DNA of 64,000 nucleotides from Tumidithrix helvetica (GTDB lineage: Bacteria; Cyanobacteriota; Cyanobacteriia; Pseudanabaenales; Pseudanabaenaceae). The notes beneath the pieces were generated by a model. It was not told where the DNA came from and ran no database searches. It worked only from the letters and a program-made list of their open reading frames with translations. Below, piece after piece: positions 33,760 to 42,255 of this stretch. Made by a program: the position numbers and the translations under genes. The DNA lies in assembly GCF_965232925.1 (NCBI RefSeq), contig NZ_CBDDRA010000007.1, forward strand, positions 62,001 through 126,000, given 5' to 3'. Numbering within the stretch: the stretch's first letter is position 1; each line of letters begins with the position of its first letter.

Positions 33760-34256
33760 TGCAAACCACCCTCTCTAAATGCTTCCACAACTGGAACTGT
33801 GTGCAATCCATAAACCCAGACCAGTAAATCGCCAAGATAGACTTGAAAGAAGACCAGTCCTGTTAACAATACGCCCACACCCAAGAAGGCGACAGGTAAC
33901 TCTTTGGGGTCGCGGAGCCGCACCACGTAACGCCATCCTGTAATGGCAGTAATGATGCCCGACAGTGCCCATCCTAGTAAAGAATGTAAATTCAATGTCT
34001 TTTCCACGGAGGCATAGGGTTCTGCCAATCCCGCTTCGATTTGCCCAAAAATAATCGCAATAAAGATAGAAATGGTGGCAAAAAAGAAATTCCACCAACT
34101 CACTTCATACAGGCGAGGATTGCGCGTGAAGTAGCCGATCGCATCGCATAGTACGGCAAACAATACCATCGCAATGACAAAATGAACCACGATCGGGTGA
34201 ATTGTATCGGGATAGGGTAAGTTATGGTCGTTTAACGGTGGAAGGTATTCCAGCAT
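33756..34256 (-). CDS. DUF2231 membrane protein of the alternative oxidase operon, first copy
   Basis: About 166 residues, four membrane helices. It has TIHPIVVHFVIAMVLFAVLCD, the DUF2231 His pair followed by helix 1, plus LHSLLGWALSG and YGLHTVPVVEAF. The frame extends to 34331, but ATG 34256 (MLEYLPPLNDHNLPYPD) puts the first helix at the normal distance. Its stop overlaps the next gene's start (ATGA). First gene of the operon; the paired arrangement suggests the two DUF2231 proteins form a heterodimer (inference). Confidence 0.8.
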   Translation of the reverse strand: MLEYLPPLNDHNLPYPDTIHPIVVHFVIAMVLFAVLCDAIGYFTRNPRLYEVSWWNFFFATISIFIAIIFGQIEAGLAEPYASVEKTLNLHSLLGWALSGIITAITGWRYVVRLRDPKELPVAFLGVGVLLTGLVFFQVYLGDLLVWVYGLHTVPVVEAFREGGLQ

Positions 34257-34782
34257 ATTTTCAGTGCGTAATGAGATGATTGATTTTCCGATCCGCTGTT
34301 GGGCTAACCCAACGGCATTATGCTCAGTCAAAGCCCAGTAAAATTCACGTTTGGAGGCAAATCCAGACTTAGGACTGCCACTCAGACTTTATCCATATAA
34401 TTCCGTAATGGAGGAAATCATATCGGCTCCAAGCATATCTTTAAAGCACAGATTGTAACAAAAGTGAAGTATAGACATGGTGTTTCGTATTTAGCTCTAT
34501 GTCTGTTTGCTTTTTGGTAAACCGCTGTCGCGATCACATGGCGCTCAACAGACCTATTGCCAAATTATATAATTGTTAAACTATATAAACCTATATTCTC
34601 TTTTTTAAATCTTTAAAGCGGTAAAATAAATTACAACCAAGGAATTGAGAATTGCCGCGATCGCCATAGCCATTATTCGCAAGAAGCCCTCTTATTGAAA
34701 ACAACTTAGGCGAAGTCATTGCCAAAAATCTGAGAAGTGGGGTTAAGTCTCTAGCAACTTTTTGACCTGTTTGAAGTGAAAG
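34257..34782. other. Intergenic region upstream of the oxidase operon
   Basis: About 525 bp, strongly AT-rich around 34560-34640, without a credible gene. It should carry the operon's promoter(s). No terminator hairpin with a T-tract or RNA gene was identified. Confidence 0.45.
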
Positions 34783-35130
34783 CTATTTCTCACTTGCAAG
34801 TAAAGCGATCGCGAGCATCGCGAACACGAGACCAATATAACCATTTATAGAAAGTGACTTTTGCTGAAGGAAGAATGTGCCAAGCACGTTACTGAGGATA
34901 AGACCACAGGAACCCATAACCGCCGCAACTCTGCCAATCTCTGTGGAACTCCATAAATAAATCTGTCCTGCAATTCCGACAAAGCGCGTGATCGTAAATA
35001 CCCAAAACCAAGGATGACCAATCATTTCTATGCTAAAGCCATGCTTATATAAATAGCCCGCCGCAGGAATTTCGCCCACAAGAAAAATCAGTTGGGTTAT
35101 CAGTGCGATCGCCAACAAAAAAGCATTCAT
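34783..35130 (-). CDS. Small four-helix membrane protein
   Basis: 115 residues forming about four hydrophobic segments with few charges: FLLAIALITQLIFLVGEIPA, the Trp-rich IGHPWFWVFTITRFVGIAG, GSCGLILSNVLGTFFL and GYIGLVFAMLAIALLA. Length and topology resemble small DMT/SMR-like proteins, but the Glu typical of SMR helix 1 is displaced (GEIPA at helix end), so transport is only a guess. Monocistronic, upstream of the second palindromic element. Confidence 0.6.
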   Translation of the reverse strand: MNAFLLAIALITQLIFLVGEIPAAGYLYKHGFSIEMIGHPWFWVFTITRFVGIAGQIYLWSSTEIGRVAAVMGSCGLILSNVLGTFFLQQKSLSINGYIGLVFAMLAIALLASEK

Positions 35131-35148
35131 AAAATCTTTTATATCTTG

Positions 35149-35251
35149 GTTATGCCAATTTCACTTAAATTTGCAACAGCTCCTAATTTGCGTTCCGCTC
35201 TCCGCACAGACTTTCAAAAGACGACGCATTGTTTTTTGAAAATGTTACTAC
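35149..35251. repeat. Palindromic element (MITE-like), copy 2, diverged and inverted
   Basis: About 103 nt from GTTATGCCAATTT to AATGTTACTAC. In reverse orientation it aligns along its length to 22040-22148, sharing TTAAATTTGCAACAG, GCGTTCCGC/GGTTCCGC, CTTTTCAAAA-like and TTTTTTGAAAATG blocks. The long internal hairpin has decayed (TTTCAAAAGACGACGCATTG). The remainder to 35494 holds no gene. Confidence 0.7.
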
Positions 35252-35494
35252 AAATGGCTCAATATGATTCGGAAAATAGGAGCTTCAAGAGTGGAAAGAA
35301 TAAAAACTTTCTGTCAATTCCCACGTTCTTCCGTACCCCTGCACAAACAAGCCGATCATTTTGCAAAATAGGTGCTGGAGGTTTACTCATGCTAGGTGCG
35401 ATCTCTTGGCATAGAATTTGTATAGAATGCTTTTCCCCATAGCTATTTTTAGCGATCGCAACGCGGCTCGCTTCTAGGCGATCGTGCAATCAGG

Positions 35495-36571
35495 TTACCC
35501 AGAAATACAGTAGCGATTTCTTCCAGATTGTTTTGCTTGGTAGAGAGCTTTGTCTGCGCTTGAGATTGGGTCTTGTAAAGAAGTCGTATATTGCGGCACG
35601 ATGCAAGAAATTCCCAAACTGAGGGTAATGCGATCGCTTATAGGAGATTTGGCATGGGGTAAAGCAAGATCGTAAATTTGAGCGGCGATCGCTTCAGCAA
35701 CCCGACTCGCTCCTTCAATGGATGTATAGGGAAGTATAACTGCAAACTCTTCGCCACCGTAACGGGCGACTAGATCGGTAGGGCGTTTTAAGAGCAGACG
35801 TATACTATGAGCGACTTGCTGCAAACATTCATCGCCTAGAATGTGACCGTAGCAGTCGTTATAGAGCTTAAAGTGATCGACATCAGCCAAAATCAGGGAT
35901 AAAGGTTGTTGTTGCTGCGCTAACATTTGCCATTGTTGCTGCCAATATTCGTCAAAGCGACGACGATTGGCAATTGTAGTTAAACCATCCATCGTTGCTA
36001 GCTCATACAATTTTTTGTTGGCAACTTCTAACTCGATCGCAGCTTGTTCGGCTTCTTTGCGGGCGATCTCTAAAGCAGCATTCTGATGCTGCAAAGCCAA
36101 GGTTCTCTCTCTGACACGTTCTTCTAATTCTTCGGTTAATTGATTGAGTTCTTGGTTTTGTGCCTCTAATGCTTGCGTTAACTGTCTGAGCTTTAAATGG
36201 AGTCGAACGCGAGCCAAAACCTCTTCCTTCTGGAATGGTTTTGTGATGTAATCCACAGCACCTAAGTCCAGTGCGATGAGCTTATCTTCAGTATCTGCTA
36301 AAGCTGACATAAAGATGATAGGAATATCCATTGTTTGCTCGTCTTCCTTGAGTTGACGGCACACCTCAAATCCATCAATTCCTGGCAACCTCACATCTAG
36401 TAAAATTAGATCGGGAGCTTGAAGGTGAATCTGCGCGATCGCATTGATGCCATCAACTTCAACCCTCACTTCGTATCCTTTATCACTCAAAGCTCGATAA
36501 AGGACTTCAAGATTGATAGGATTATCATCAACGATCAGAATGGTAGCTTCGGTTTCTGAGGTAGCGATCAC
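35495..36571 (-). CDS. Receiver-GGDEF response regulator (diguanylate cyclase)
   Basis: 358 residues: CheY-like receiver (about 8-125, phospho-acceptor D59 in LILLDV, Lys of ITKPF), a coiled coil (about 128-190), and a GGDEF domain (about 195-358). The active site is GGEEF (272-276) and an inhibitory site RPTD (263-266) lies five residues before it, so it is a feedback-controlled c-di-GMP synthase. Last gene of the signalling cluster, 111 bp after a paralogue whose GGDEF domain is nearly the same in sequence. Confidence 0.93.
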   Translation of the reverse strand: MIATSETEATILIVDDNPINLEVLYRALSDKGYEVRVEVDGINAIAQIHLQAPDLILLDVRLPGIDGFEVCRQLKEDEQTMDIPIIFMSALADTEDKLIALDLGAVDYITKPFQKEEVLARVRLHLKLRQLTQALEAQNQELNQLTEELEERVRERTLALQHQNAALEIARKEAEQAAIELEVANKKLYELATMDGLTTIANRRRFDEYWQQQWQMLAQQQQPLSLILADVDHFKLYNDCYGHILGDECLQQVAHSIRLLLKRPTDLVARYGGEEFAVILPYTSIEGASRVAEAIAAQIYDLALPHAKSPISDRITLSLGISCIVPQYTTSLQDPISSADKALYQAKQSGRNRYCISG

Positions 36572-36682
36572 GATCTTTTTTGGGGAGTAAATTCGTCTTA
36601 ATTTACGGCACTGGGGATCGCAATGCCATTGAACATAATTTCTGAATGGTCTATTACCTTACCAGTTATCTTTGTAATTGAG

Positions 36683-37900
36683 CTATCCAGAAATACAGTA
36701 TTGATTTCGTCCCGCTTGCTTCGCTTGATATAAAGCTTTATCTGCACTTGAGATTGGGGTTTGCAAAGAAGTTGTGTATTGTGGCACGATGCAAGAGATT
36801 CCCAAACTGAGGGTGATGCGATCGCTGACGGTCGATGTGGCATGGGGTAAGGCAAGGTTGTGGATCGCCTCGGCGATCGCCTCCGCAACTTTAATCGCTC
36901 CTTCCATAGATGTATAGGGTAAAACCAAAGCAAACTCTTCACCCCCATAACGTGCCACTAGATCGGTGGGACGGTTTACGACAAGACTCATACACTGAGC
37001 GACCTGACGCAAACATTCATCGCCCAAAAGATGACCGTAGCAGTCGTTATAGAGCTTAAAGTAATCGACATCAGCCAAAATTAAAGATAAAGGTTTCTGT
37101 TGTTGTGCCAATATTTGCCATTGTTGCTGCCAATATTCATCAAAGCGACGACGATTGGCAACAGAGGTTAAACCATCCATCGTTGCCAGTCCGTGCAATT
37201 TTCTGTTGGCAGCTTCTAATTCAGCTGTTCGCTCGGCAATCTTGGTTTCGAGCGTTTGCATATGTTCTTCAAGTTGAGACTGGGTGCGTTGCAAGTGGCT
37301 TAGGGTCTGGTCTAGCTCAATTTTTTGTCGTTCGATGGTGATAATGTCTCGATAGGAACGAAGGGCAGCGATCGCCACTGTTAAAAGCCTTTGGCGCGTC
37401 AGTTCCACTTTGAGCTTATAGTCATTAATATCGTATTTTAGGATGACTGCCTCTTCTGGGGCCTCACCAGGATGCCCTGTGCGCAAAATAATTCGCACTT
37501 TCTGATTGTTAAGGGCTTCTCGAATAAATTTCACGACGTTTAGACCAGCATCATTCGTCTCCATCACGACATCCAGTAAAATCAAAGCCGCATCTGGATG
37601 CTCGTACTGGAGTAAGTGTTTGCATTCCTCCCCAGAGTATGCCGAAATAAACACTAACGGTTTGTTCTCAAACCTAAATCTTTTGAGCGCTAGCTTCGTT
37701 GCATGATGGACATCGGGTTCGTCGTCTACAACAATCACTTTCCATGCACTCGTCGCCCCTGTGTCTGTATCAAAAAGATCCTCAGAACTGTCTTCATCTT
37801 CGTCACGAAAGCAAATCCGATCCTCCAAAACATCAAGAGAAACCTCTTTATCCGTATTGGATACAGTTGCTTTTTTGGGGTTAGAGATGAATATTTCAGG
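36683..37900 (-). CDS. Receiver-GGDEF response regulator (diguanylate cyclase), paralogue
   Basis: 405 residues from the Met at 37900. An acidic N-terminal extension (about 1-52, DEDEDSSEDLFDTDTG) precedes a divergent receiver (D111 in LILLDVVMETNDAG, of the type seen before DUF3369), a coiled coil (about 190-235) and a GGDEF domain with GGEEF (320-324) and RPTD inhibitory site (311-314). The GGDEF half closely matches the downstream gene (for example DLVARYGGEEFA, SSADKALYQAKQ), so the pair arose by tandem duplication with different receivers. Confidence 0.92.
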   Translation of the reverse strand, partial: PEIFISNPKKATVSNTDKEVSLDVLEDRICFRDEDEDSSEDLFDTDTGATSAWKVIVVDDEPDVHHATKLALKRFRFENKPLVFISAYSGEECKHLLQYEHPDAALILLDVVMETNDAGLNVVKFIREALNNQKVRIILRTGHPGEAPEEAVILKYDINDYKLKVELTRQRLLTVAIAALRSYRDIITIERQKIELDQTLSHLQRTQSQLEEHMQTLETKIAERTAELEAANRKLHGLATMDGLTSVANRRRFDEYWQQQWQILAQQQKPLSLILADVDYFKLYNDCYGHLLGDECLRQVAQCMSLVVNRPTDLVARYGGEEFALVLPYTSMEGAIKVAEAIAEAIHNLALPHATSTVSDRITLSLGISCIVPQYTTSLQTPISSADKALYQAKQAGRNQYCISG

Positions 37901-38173
37901 CATCAATTTTTCAATCAAAAATCAGTTTAATTCTCGTATTTTCGCACAAAAATCAGAATATCTCGATGGCACGAGACTTACATACTAGACTTACTTCAGA
38001 GGTTCCCCCTTGAAACAGTATGAAAGAGATCTAAAATGTCAAGTTATCCCCAATAAAAACACTGTGTAAATACACGATTTCACAATCATAGGCTAAGCCT
38101 AGCAAGGAAAACATCACCTGAAAGGGTTACTCGATCGGAAGAAATCACAGCCTCCAGACAAAGATTTAAAACC

Positions 38174-39163
38174 CTATTCAGATCCCACATCAATGGGAAG
38201 GGCGATCGTGAACTGAGTGCCTTGAGCGATTTCACTTTGCACGTCAATTCGCCCTTGTAATTTCTGGGTTACTAAGTTATAGGCAATATGCAGTCCTAAT
38301 CCAGTACCGCCTTTTTCGCGAGTTGTGGTAAAAAAAGGCTCGAAAACCTTGCTCAAAACCTCTGCAGACATACCGCAGCCATCGTCGCTGTAACAAACGA
38401 TCGCCCGATCGTTTCGTTGCCGAACGTCAAACTTTAGATGGCCTTTTTCTTGGGGTAAGTAAGCATGGGTGAGTGAGTTTGTCACCAAGTTGGTTGCCAC
38501 TTGGGCTAAAGCACCAGGATAACTTTGAATTTCTAGGTCGCGATCGCCCTCAACCGTGATGCGATGCAAGGTTTGTTTAAATTGAGGCGAAAGACTGACG
38601 ATCACCTCCTCTAAATACTGTTTGACATTAAATAAACGTTTCTCCAAACCGGATCGATCGACCGCAACTTGTTTAAAGCTTTGTACCAACTCCCCAGCCC
38701 GCATTAAGTTACTTAAGATTAATCGCGTACTTTCACTGGCTGTTTCTAGATAATCCGCTAGATGCGATCGCCTTAGTTGCCCTAAAGCGATCGCTTGCAG
38801 TAATGCTTGCGTTACATCCATCAATGTGGAAGCTAGCGTAATACTCGTACCCACAGGTGTATTAATTTCATGGGCAACCCCTGCTACCAGACCACCCAAG
38901 GCTGCCATTGTCTCAACTTCAACAAGTTTGTCCTGCATCAAAGTTAAATCATTAAATGCCTGCTCCAGATCGAAGCTTTTTTTCTCTAGAATGCCCTGAT
39001 ATTCCTCCAATTCGGAAATGATGCGTCTCAGGAGAGATTCTTTATTGCGATTGGTTTCCTCTAGCCTGACCCGATCCGCTTCCGATCGCTCTAGCTTCTT
39101 TTTGAGGATCCGAATTTCTTTGTTGAACTGCTTAATTTCAGCATCGTAATCCTTTGGAAGCAT
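38174..39163 (-). CDS. Histidine kinase with N-terminal coiled coil
   Basis: 329 residues. A long coiled coil (about 5-85) replaces a sensor domain. HisKA follows with the phosphorylated His in GLVAGVAHEINTPVG, then an HATPase_c domain with N-box NLVTNSLTHA, G1 SDDGCGMS and G2 GGTGLGLHIAYNLV. There is no membrane segment, so it is cytoplasmic and probably senses through its partner: the FIST protein gene ends 6 bp upstream on the same strand. The target may be the receiver-GGDEF proteins downstream (inference). Confidence 0.92.
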   Translation of the reverse strand: MLPKDYDAEIKQFNKEIRILKKKLERSEADRVRLEETNRNKESLLRRIISELEEYQGILEKKSFDLEQAFNDLTLMQDKLVEVETMAALGGLVAGVAHEINTPVGTSITLASTLMDVTQALLQAIALGQLRRSHLADYLETASESTRLILSNLMRAGELVQSFKQVAVDRSGLEKRLFNVKQYLEEVIVSLSPQFKQTLHRITVEGDRDLEIQSYPGALAQVATNLVTNSLTHAYLPQEKGHLKFDVRQRNDRAIVCYSDDGCGMSAEVLSKVFEPFFTTTREKGGTGLGLHIAYNLVTQKLQGRIDVQSEIAQGTQFTIALPIDVGSE

Positions 39164-39169
39164 AGAGCA

Positions 39170-40318
39170 TTATCGACTGCCAAGCAGAACGGTTACAAAC
39201 GTTGTATTGTGAAAGAAAGTTTGTCCAGACATTTCAAGGGGAGCTATTTCCCCATAAGTGTAAAAGCCACAGTTTACGATGGGAACCTTCGAGTTTTGAG
39301 CGATCGCGCTGTATTCCTCATGGGTTCGCGTTCCCATAACGATTCTGCGCCAAGCACAGGAAAAGAAGAGCGCCGCGACTGGTTCTTTCCCAGGATAGGA
39401 ACTCAAGGCATCGACATAGGAGGTTTGAGAAGCAAGAATAATATCTTCGAGGGATGCATCGGTAATTTGAACCGTTGAATGCTCTGGCACATCTCCCAGA
39501 AGTGTAATACTTCCCAAAACTGGATCGTGACTTACGGATCCCCTTAAGATATATTGGGTTTCGTCTGGTGGGAAAAATGCGAGGGGATAGGCAACATCAG
39601 GGGTAAAGTCATTGAGATAGTAGCTATAAAAGTCCAAAGCAGGTTTGCCATCGATTTCATAAATCGTATTTGCTTCTACCTTTGTGACCAGACTGCGCTT
39701 GCCAATCGGACGCCAACCACTCGCAATGCCATGAGAGAATAACAAATTCCCAGCAAATAACAAAATTGGCACTGAATCGCTCAGAACCTCTGTCTTGAAA
39801 AATTGGTAAGTTTGCTTAACGCGTAATTGATCGGCTGTGGCACCGCCACAAATCGGGATATCCCCCAAGCCAAGCTGCAATCCCCTTACGATTGTCGATA
39901 CGCTCGTTGTCAAACTTTCAGGTATGGCGATGCAGAGTTTAGGGGCAAGTGTAAGACGACTTTTGGCTTCTTCAACCGTTCGCTGTGCGATCCCACAGGG
40001 ATTTTGAGAAACATCTCTACCAACCGCCGCTCGAATTTCCATCTCATCAGAGCAAAAGAGCATCAAGGTTAGAGAATCTTGCTGAAATTCTAAGACGGAG
40101 GATACTTCGCCGTCCGTAGTACCGCCGATTAATTCAATATTTGGAAACACTTCATTGATTCTTTGTAAAATCGATAGACGATCGAAGTCAAGAGCAGCGA
40201 AAAGAAGACCAGCTTTTGGTTTCTCTCCTGCTAGAGAAACTTGGCATTGCTCCAAGACTTCATTGACAGCTTCGAGCGAATCAGGATCGTTGCTATGACC
40301 AACGGCTATCTTTAACAT
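39170..40318 (-). CDS. FIST-domain sensory protein (FIST_N plus FIST_C)
   Basis: About 382 residues from ATG 40318 (MLKIAVGHSND); the longer frame to 40426 would overlap the upstream kinase gene. FIST_N covers about 25-220 (LLFAALDFDR, ELIGGTTDGEVSS, LGDIPICGGATAD) and FIST_C about 225-380 (GKPALDFYSYYLND, LFFSCAWRRIVMGTRTHEEY). FIST proteins are predicted small-ligand sensors acting with signalling partners (family knowledge). Wedged between two kinase genes with gaps of 10 and 6 bp, it is very probably the input module of this operon. Confidence 0.88.
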   Translation of the reverse strand: MLKIAVGHSNDPDSLEAVNEVLEQCQVSLAGEKPKAGLLFAALDFDRLSILQRINEVFPNIELIGGTTDGEVSSVLEFQQDSLTLMLFCSDEMEIRAAVGRDVSQNPCGIAQRTVEEAKSRLTLAPKLCIAIPESLTTSVSTIVRGLQLGLGDIPICGGATADQLRVKQTYQFFKTEVLSDSVPILLFAGNLLFSHGIASGWRPIGKRSLVTKVEANTIYEIDGKPALDFYSYYLNDFTPDVAYPLAFFPPDETQYILRGSVSHDPVLGSITLLGDVPEHSTVQITDASLEDIILASQTSYVDALSSYPGKEPVAALFFSCAWRRIVMGTRTHEEYSAIAQNSKVPIVNCGFYTYGEIAPLEMSGQTFFHNTTFVTVLLGSR

Positions 40319-40328
40319 TTTCTCGCGA

Positions 40329-41948
40329 TTAACTTGTAGGTAACTCAATCGAAAAACTACTCCCCACACCAATTTCACTGCTGACATCCACTCTGCCACC
40401 ATGAGATTCGACGATCTGTTTGACAACCGCCAGACCTAAACCAGTACCTTCATACTGACGATTGAGTTCGCTATCCAGTTGAAAAAATGGCTGAAAAATT
40501 TTTTTAATGTTTTCTGGAGCAATGCCAATGCCAGTATCAGTCACCTTAATTCGAACAAAAGATTTATTCTCTTTATTTTCATCTATTTTGGTAGTGAGGT
40601 CTGCGACTAATTTCACCTGTCCGCCTTTTGATGTAAATTTTACGGCATTGTCGAGCAAATTAATCAGCACTTGACGAATGCGTCGTTCGTCTAATAACGC
40701 ATTGGGTAGATTTGGTGGAATCTCTAGATCGAGTTGAATATCTTTTTGGGAAGCTTGCGGTTTGATAAATGCCAGACAAGATTGACAAAGCTGCGCGATT
40801 GAAATTAGTTTGCGATTGAGATGTATATGCCCAGTTTCAATTCCAGAAAAATCAAGAATATTATCGATTAAGCCTAATAAATCCTGTCCGCTCTTCAGAA
40901 TTATGTTCAACGCTTCTTTCTGTTTATGATTAATTGACCCATATAATTCTTCTTGCAAAACTTCTGATATTCCCATAACAGCGTTAAGAGGCGTGCGAAA
41001 CTCATGGCTCATCGTAGACAGAAATCTGTCTTTGTGCTGAGCGGCACAAACTAACTTGTGATTGACAAACGATAGTCTTTTGTTCGTCTCTTCTAGTTCC
41101 ATTTCGGTCTGCCTGAGATCGCTAATCGCATGAGCCAGTGCAATACGATCGGTGATGTCTCGTAAAATCCCCTGCACGGCAATTACCAATCCTGCATGGT
41201 TTTTGACTGGAGTCATGTTCGATGAGACCCAGACATAACTGCCGTCTTGTTGAAGATGGCGAAACTCGAGCGTCATGGTGCCTTTCTTGCCCGATGTGAG
41301 GATCTCGTCAAAATCTGTTTTAAAACGATCGCGATCGTCTGGATAGACCAAATCGAGCATCAATTTTCCCAAACATTCGACAGGCTCCCAACCAAATAAC
41401 TCTTTAAATTGGGGTGAGAGAAAAGTAAACCTCCCCTCTAAGTTACTCGACCAGACTAAGTCGTCCGTGCATTCTACTAAACGACGGAATTTGTCTTCAC
41501 TCTCTGCTTTTGCTTCATCAGACCGTTTGCGTAGGTTAAGTAAGTCAAAAATTGAGTTAATCAGAAACTTTCTCTCTAACAAAATATCTAGCGATCGCTG
41601 CAACCTATGTGGAATAAGGTTGTCTTTTATAAGATAGTCATGCACTCCGCTTTTGATTACCTTAGCGACGAAACGTTCCTCCTCTTGCTCGATCAGTAAG
41701 ATCGCAGGTAATGCTGAGGTTTTTTCCTGATGCTGCATCCAATTGAGAAATTCCACTCCATTTCCATCTTGTTGCTGAAACCCTAATAAAACGGCATCAA
41801 TTTTTTCGGTCTCACACAATATCTTTGCTTCACTGAGAGTTTTTGCTTCTAAAATTTGATAGGTTTCATCTCGATCGCGGATCAGATATCGACAGTAAGT
41901 ATGCCGATCTATTTCAGAATCATCAACAATCAAAATATTGGCGAGCAT
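40329..41948 (-). CDS. Hybrid kinase: pseudo-receiver, PAS, histidine kinase
   Basis: About 539 residues from ATG 41948 (MLANILIVDDSEIDR). Order: receiver-like domain (about 1-125), coiled linker, PAS/PAC (about 160-280, FKELFGWEPVECLGKLM), HisKA with MSHEFRTPLNAVMG, and HATPase_c (NLLDNAVKFTSKGG, DTGIGIAPENIKKIF, GTGLGLAVVKQIVE). In the receiver the usual LLD of the phospho-acceptor is LLG (Gly56, context DAVLLGFQQQDGNG), so it cannot be phosphorylated at the normal site. The upstream frame extends to 42053 but adds only low-complexity sequence. First gene of the signalling operon. Confidence 0.9.
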   Translation of the reverse strand: MLANILIVDDSEIDRHTYCRYLIRDRDETYQILEAKTLSEAKILCETEKIDAVLLGFQQQDGNGVEFLNWMQHQEKTSALPAILLIEQEEERFVAKVIKSGVHDYLIKDNLIPHRLQRSLDILLERKFLINSIFDLLNLRKRSDEAKAESEDKFRRLVECTDDLVWSSNLEGRFTFLSPQFKELFGWEPVECLGKLMLDLVYPDDRDRFKTDFDEILTSGKKGTMTLEFRHLQQDGSYVWVSSNMTPVKNHAGLVIAVQGILRDITDRIALAHAISDLRQTEMELEETNKRLSFVNHKLVCAAQHKDRFLSTMSHEFRTPLNAVMGISEVLQEELYGSINHKQKEALNIILKSGQDLLGLIDNILDFSGIETGHIHLNRKLISIAQLCQSCLAFIKPQASQKDIQLDLEIPPNLPNALLDERRIRQVLINLLDNAVKFTSKGGQVKLVADLTTKIDENKENKSFVRIKVTDTGIGIAPENIKKIFQPFFQLDSELNRQYEGTGLGLAVVKQIVESHGGRVDVSSEIGVGSSFSIELPTS

Positions 41949-42255
41949 AGGGTTGGACTGAGACAAACTGAAATTGAAAAAATTATCCTTGGCAAGCCTG
42001 GGGAAATCAGTTTTGGCAGAAGAAGTTGAGGGACAATTGAAGTCGCTTAACATTTTAAGTCTACAGCTTTTATATTGAATTCATTAGCTTCTATATCGAA
42101 TTTATTAACAGCCATCTTGAATTCACTCAACCATTTCAAGCCAAACATCTTGTTTTACAATAAATTTGTGTGTTTTATTGTAACATCTGCCTGACATGAA
42201 TCTATATAATAGAAACATCAAAAAATTGCTCATAATTTCGATTAGACTAAACTGC

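Noticed and set aside
35259..35489. 76-codon minus-strand frame beginning near 35489
   Set aside because: It overlaps the degraded palindromic element region and lacks a ribosome site; the protein words (KPPAPILQNDRL) match nothing I can name.
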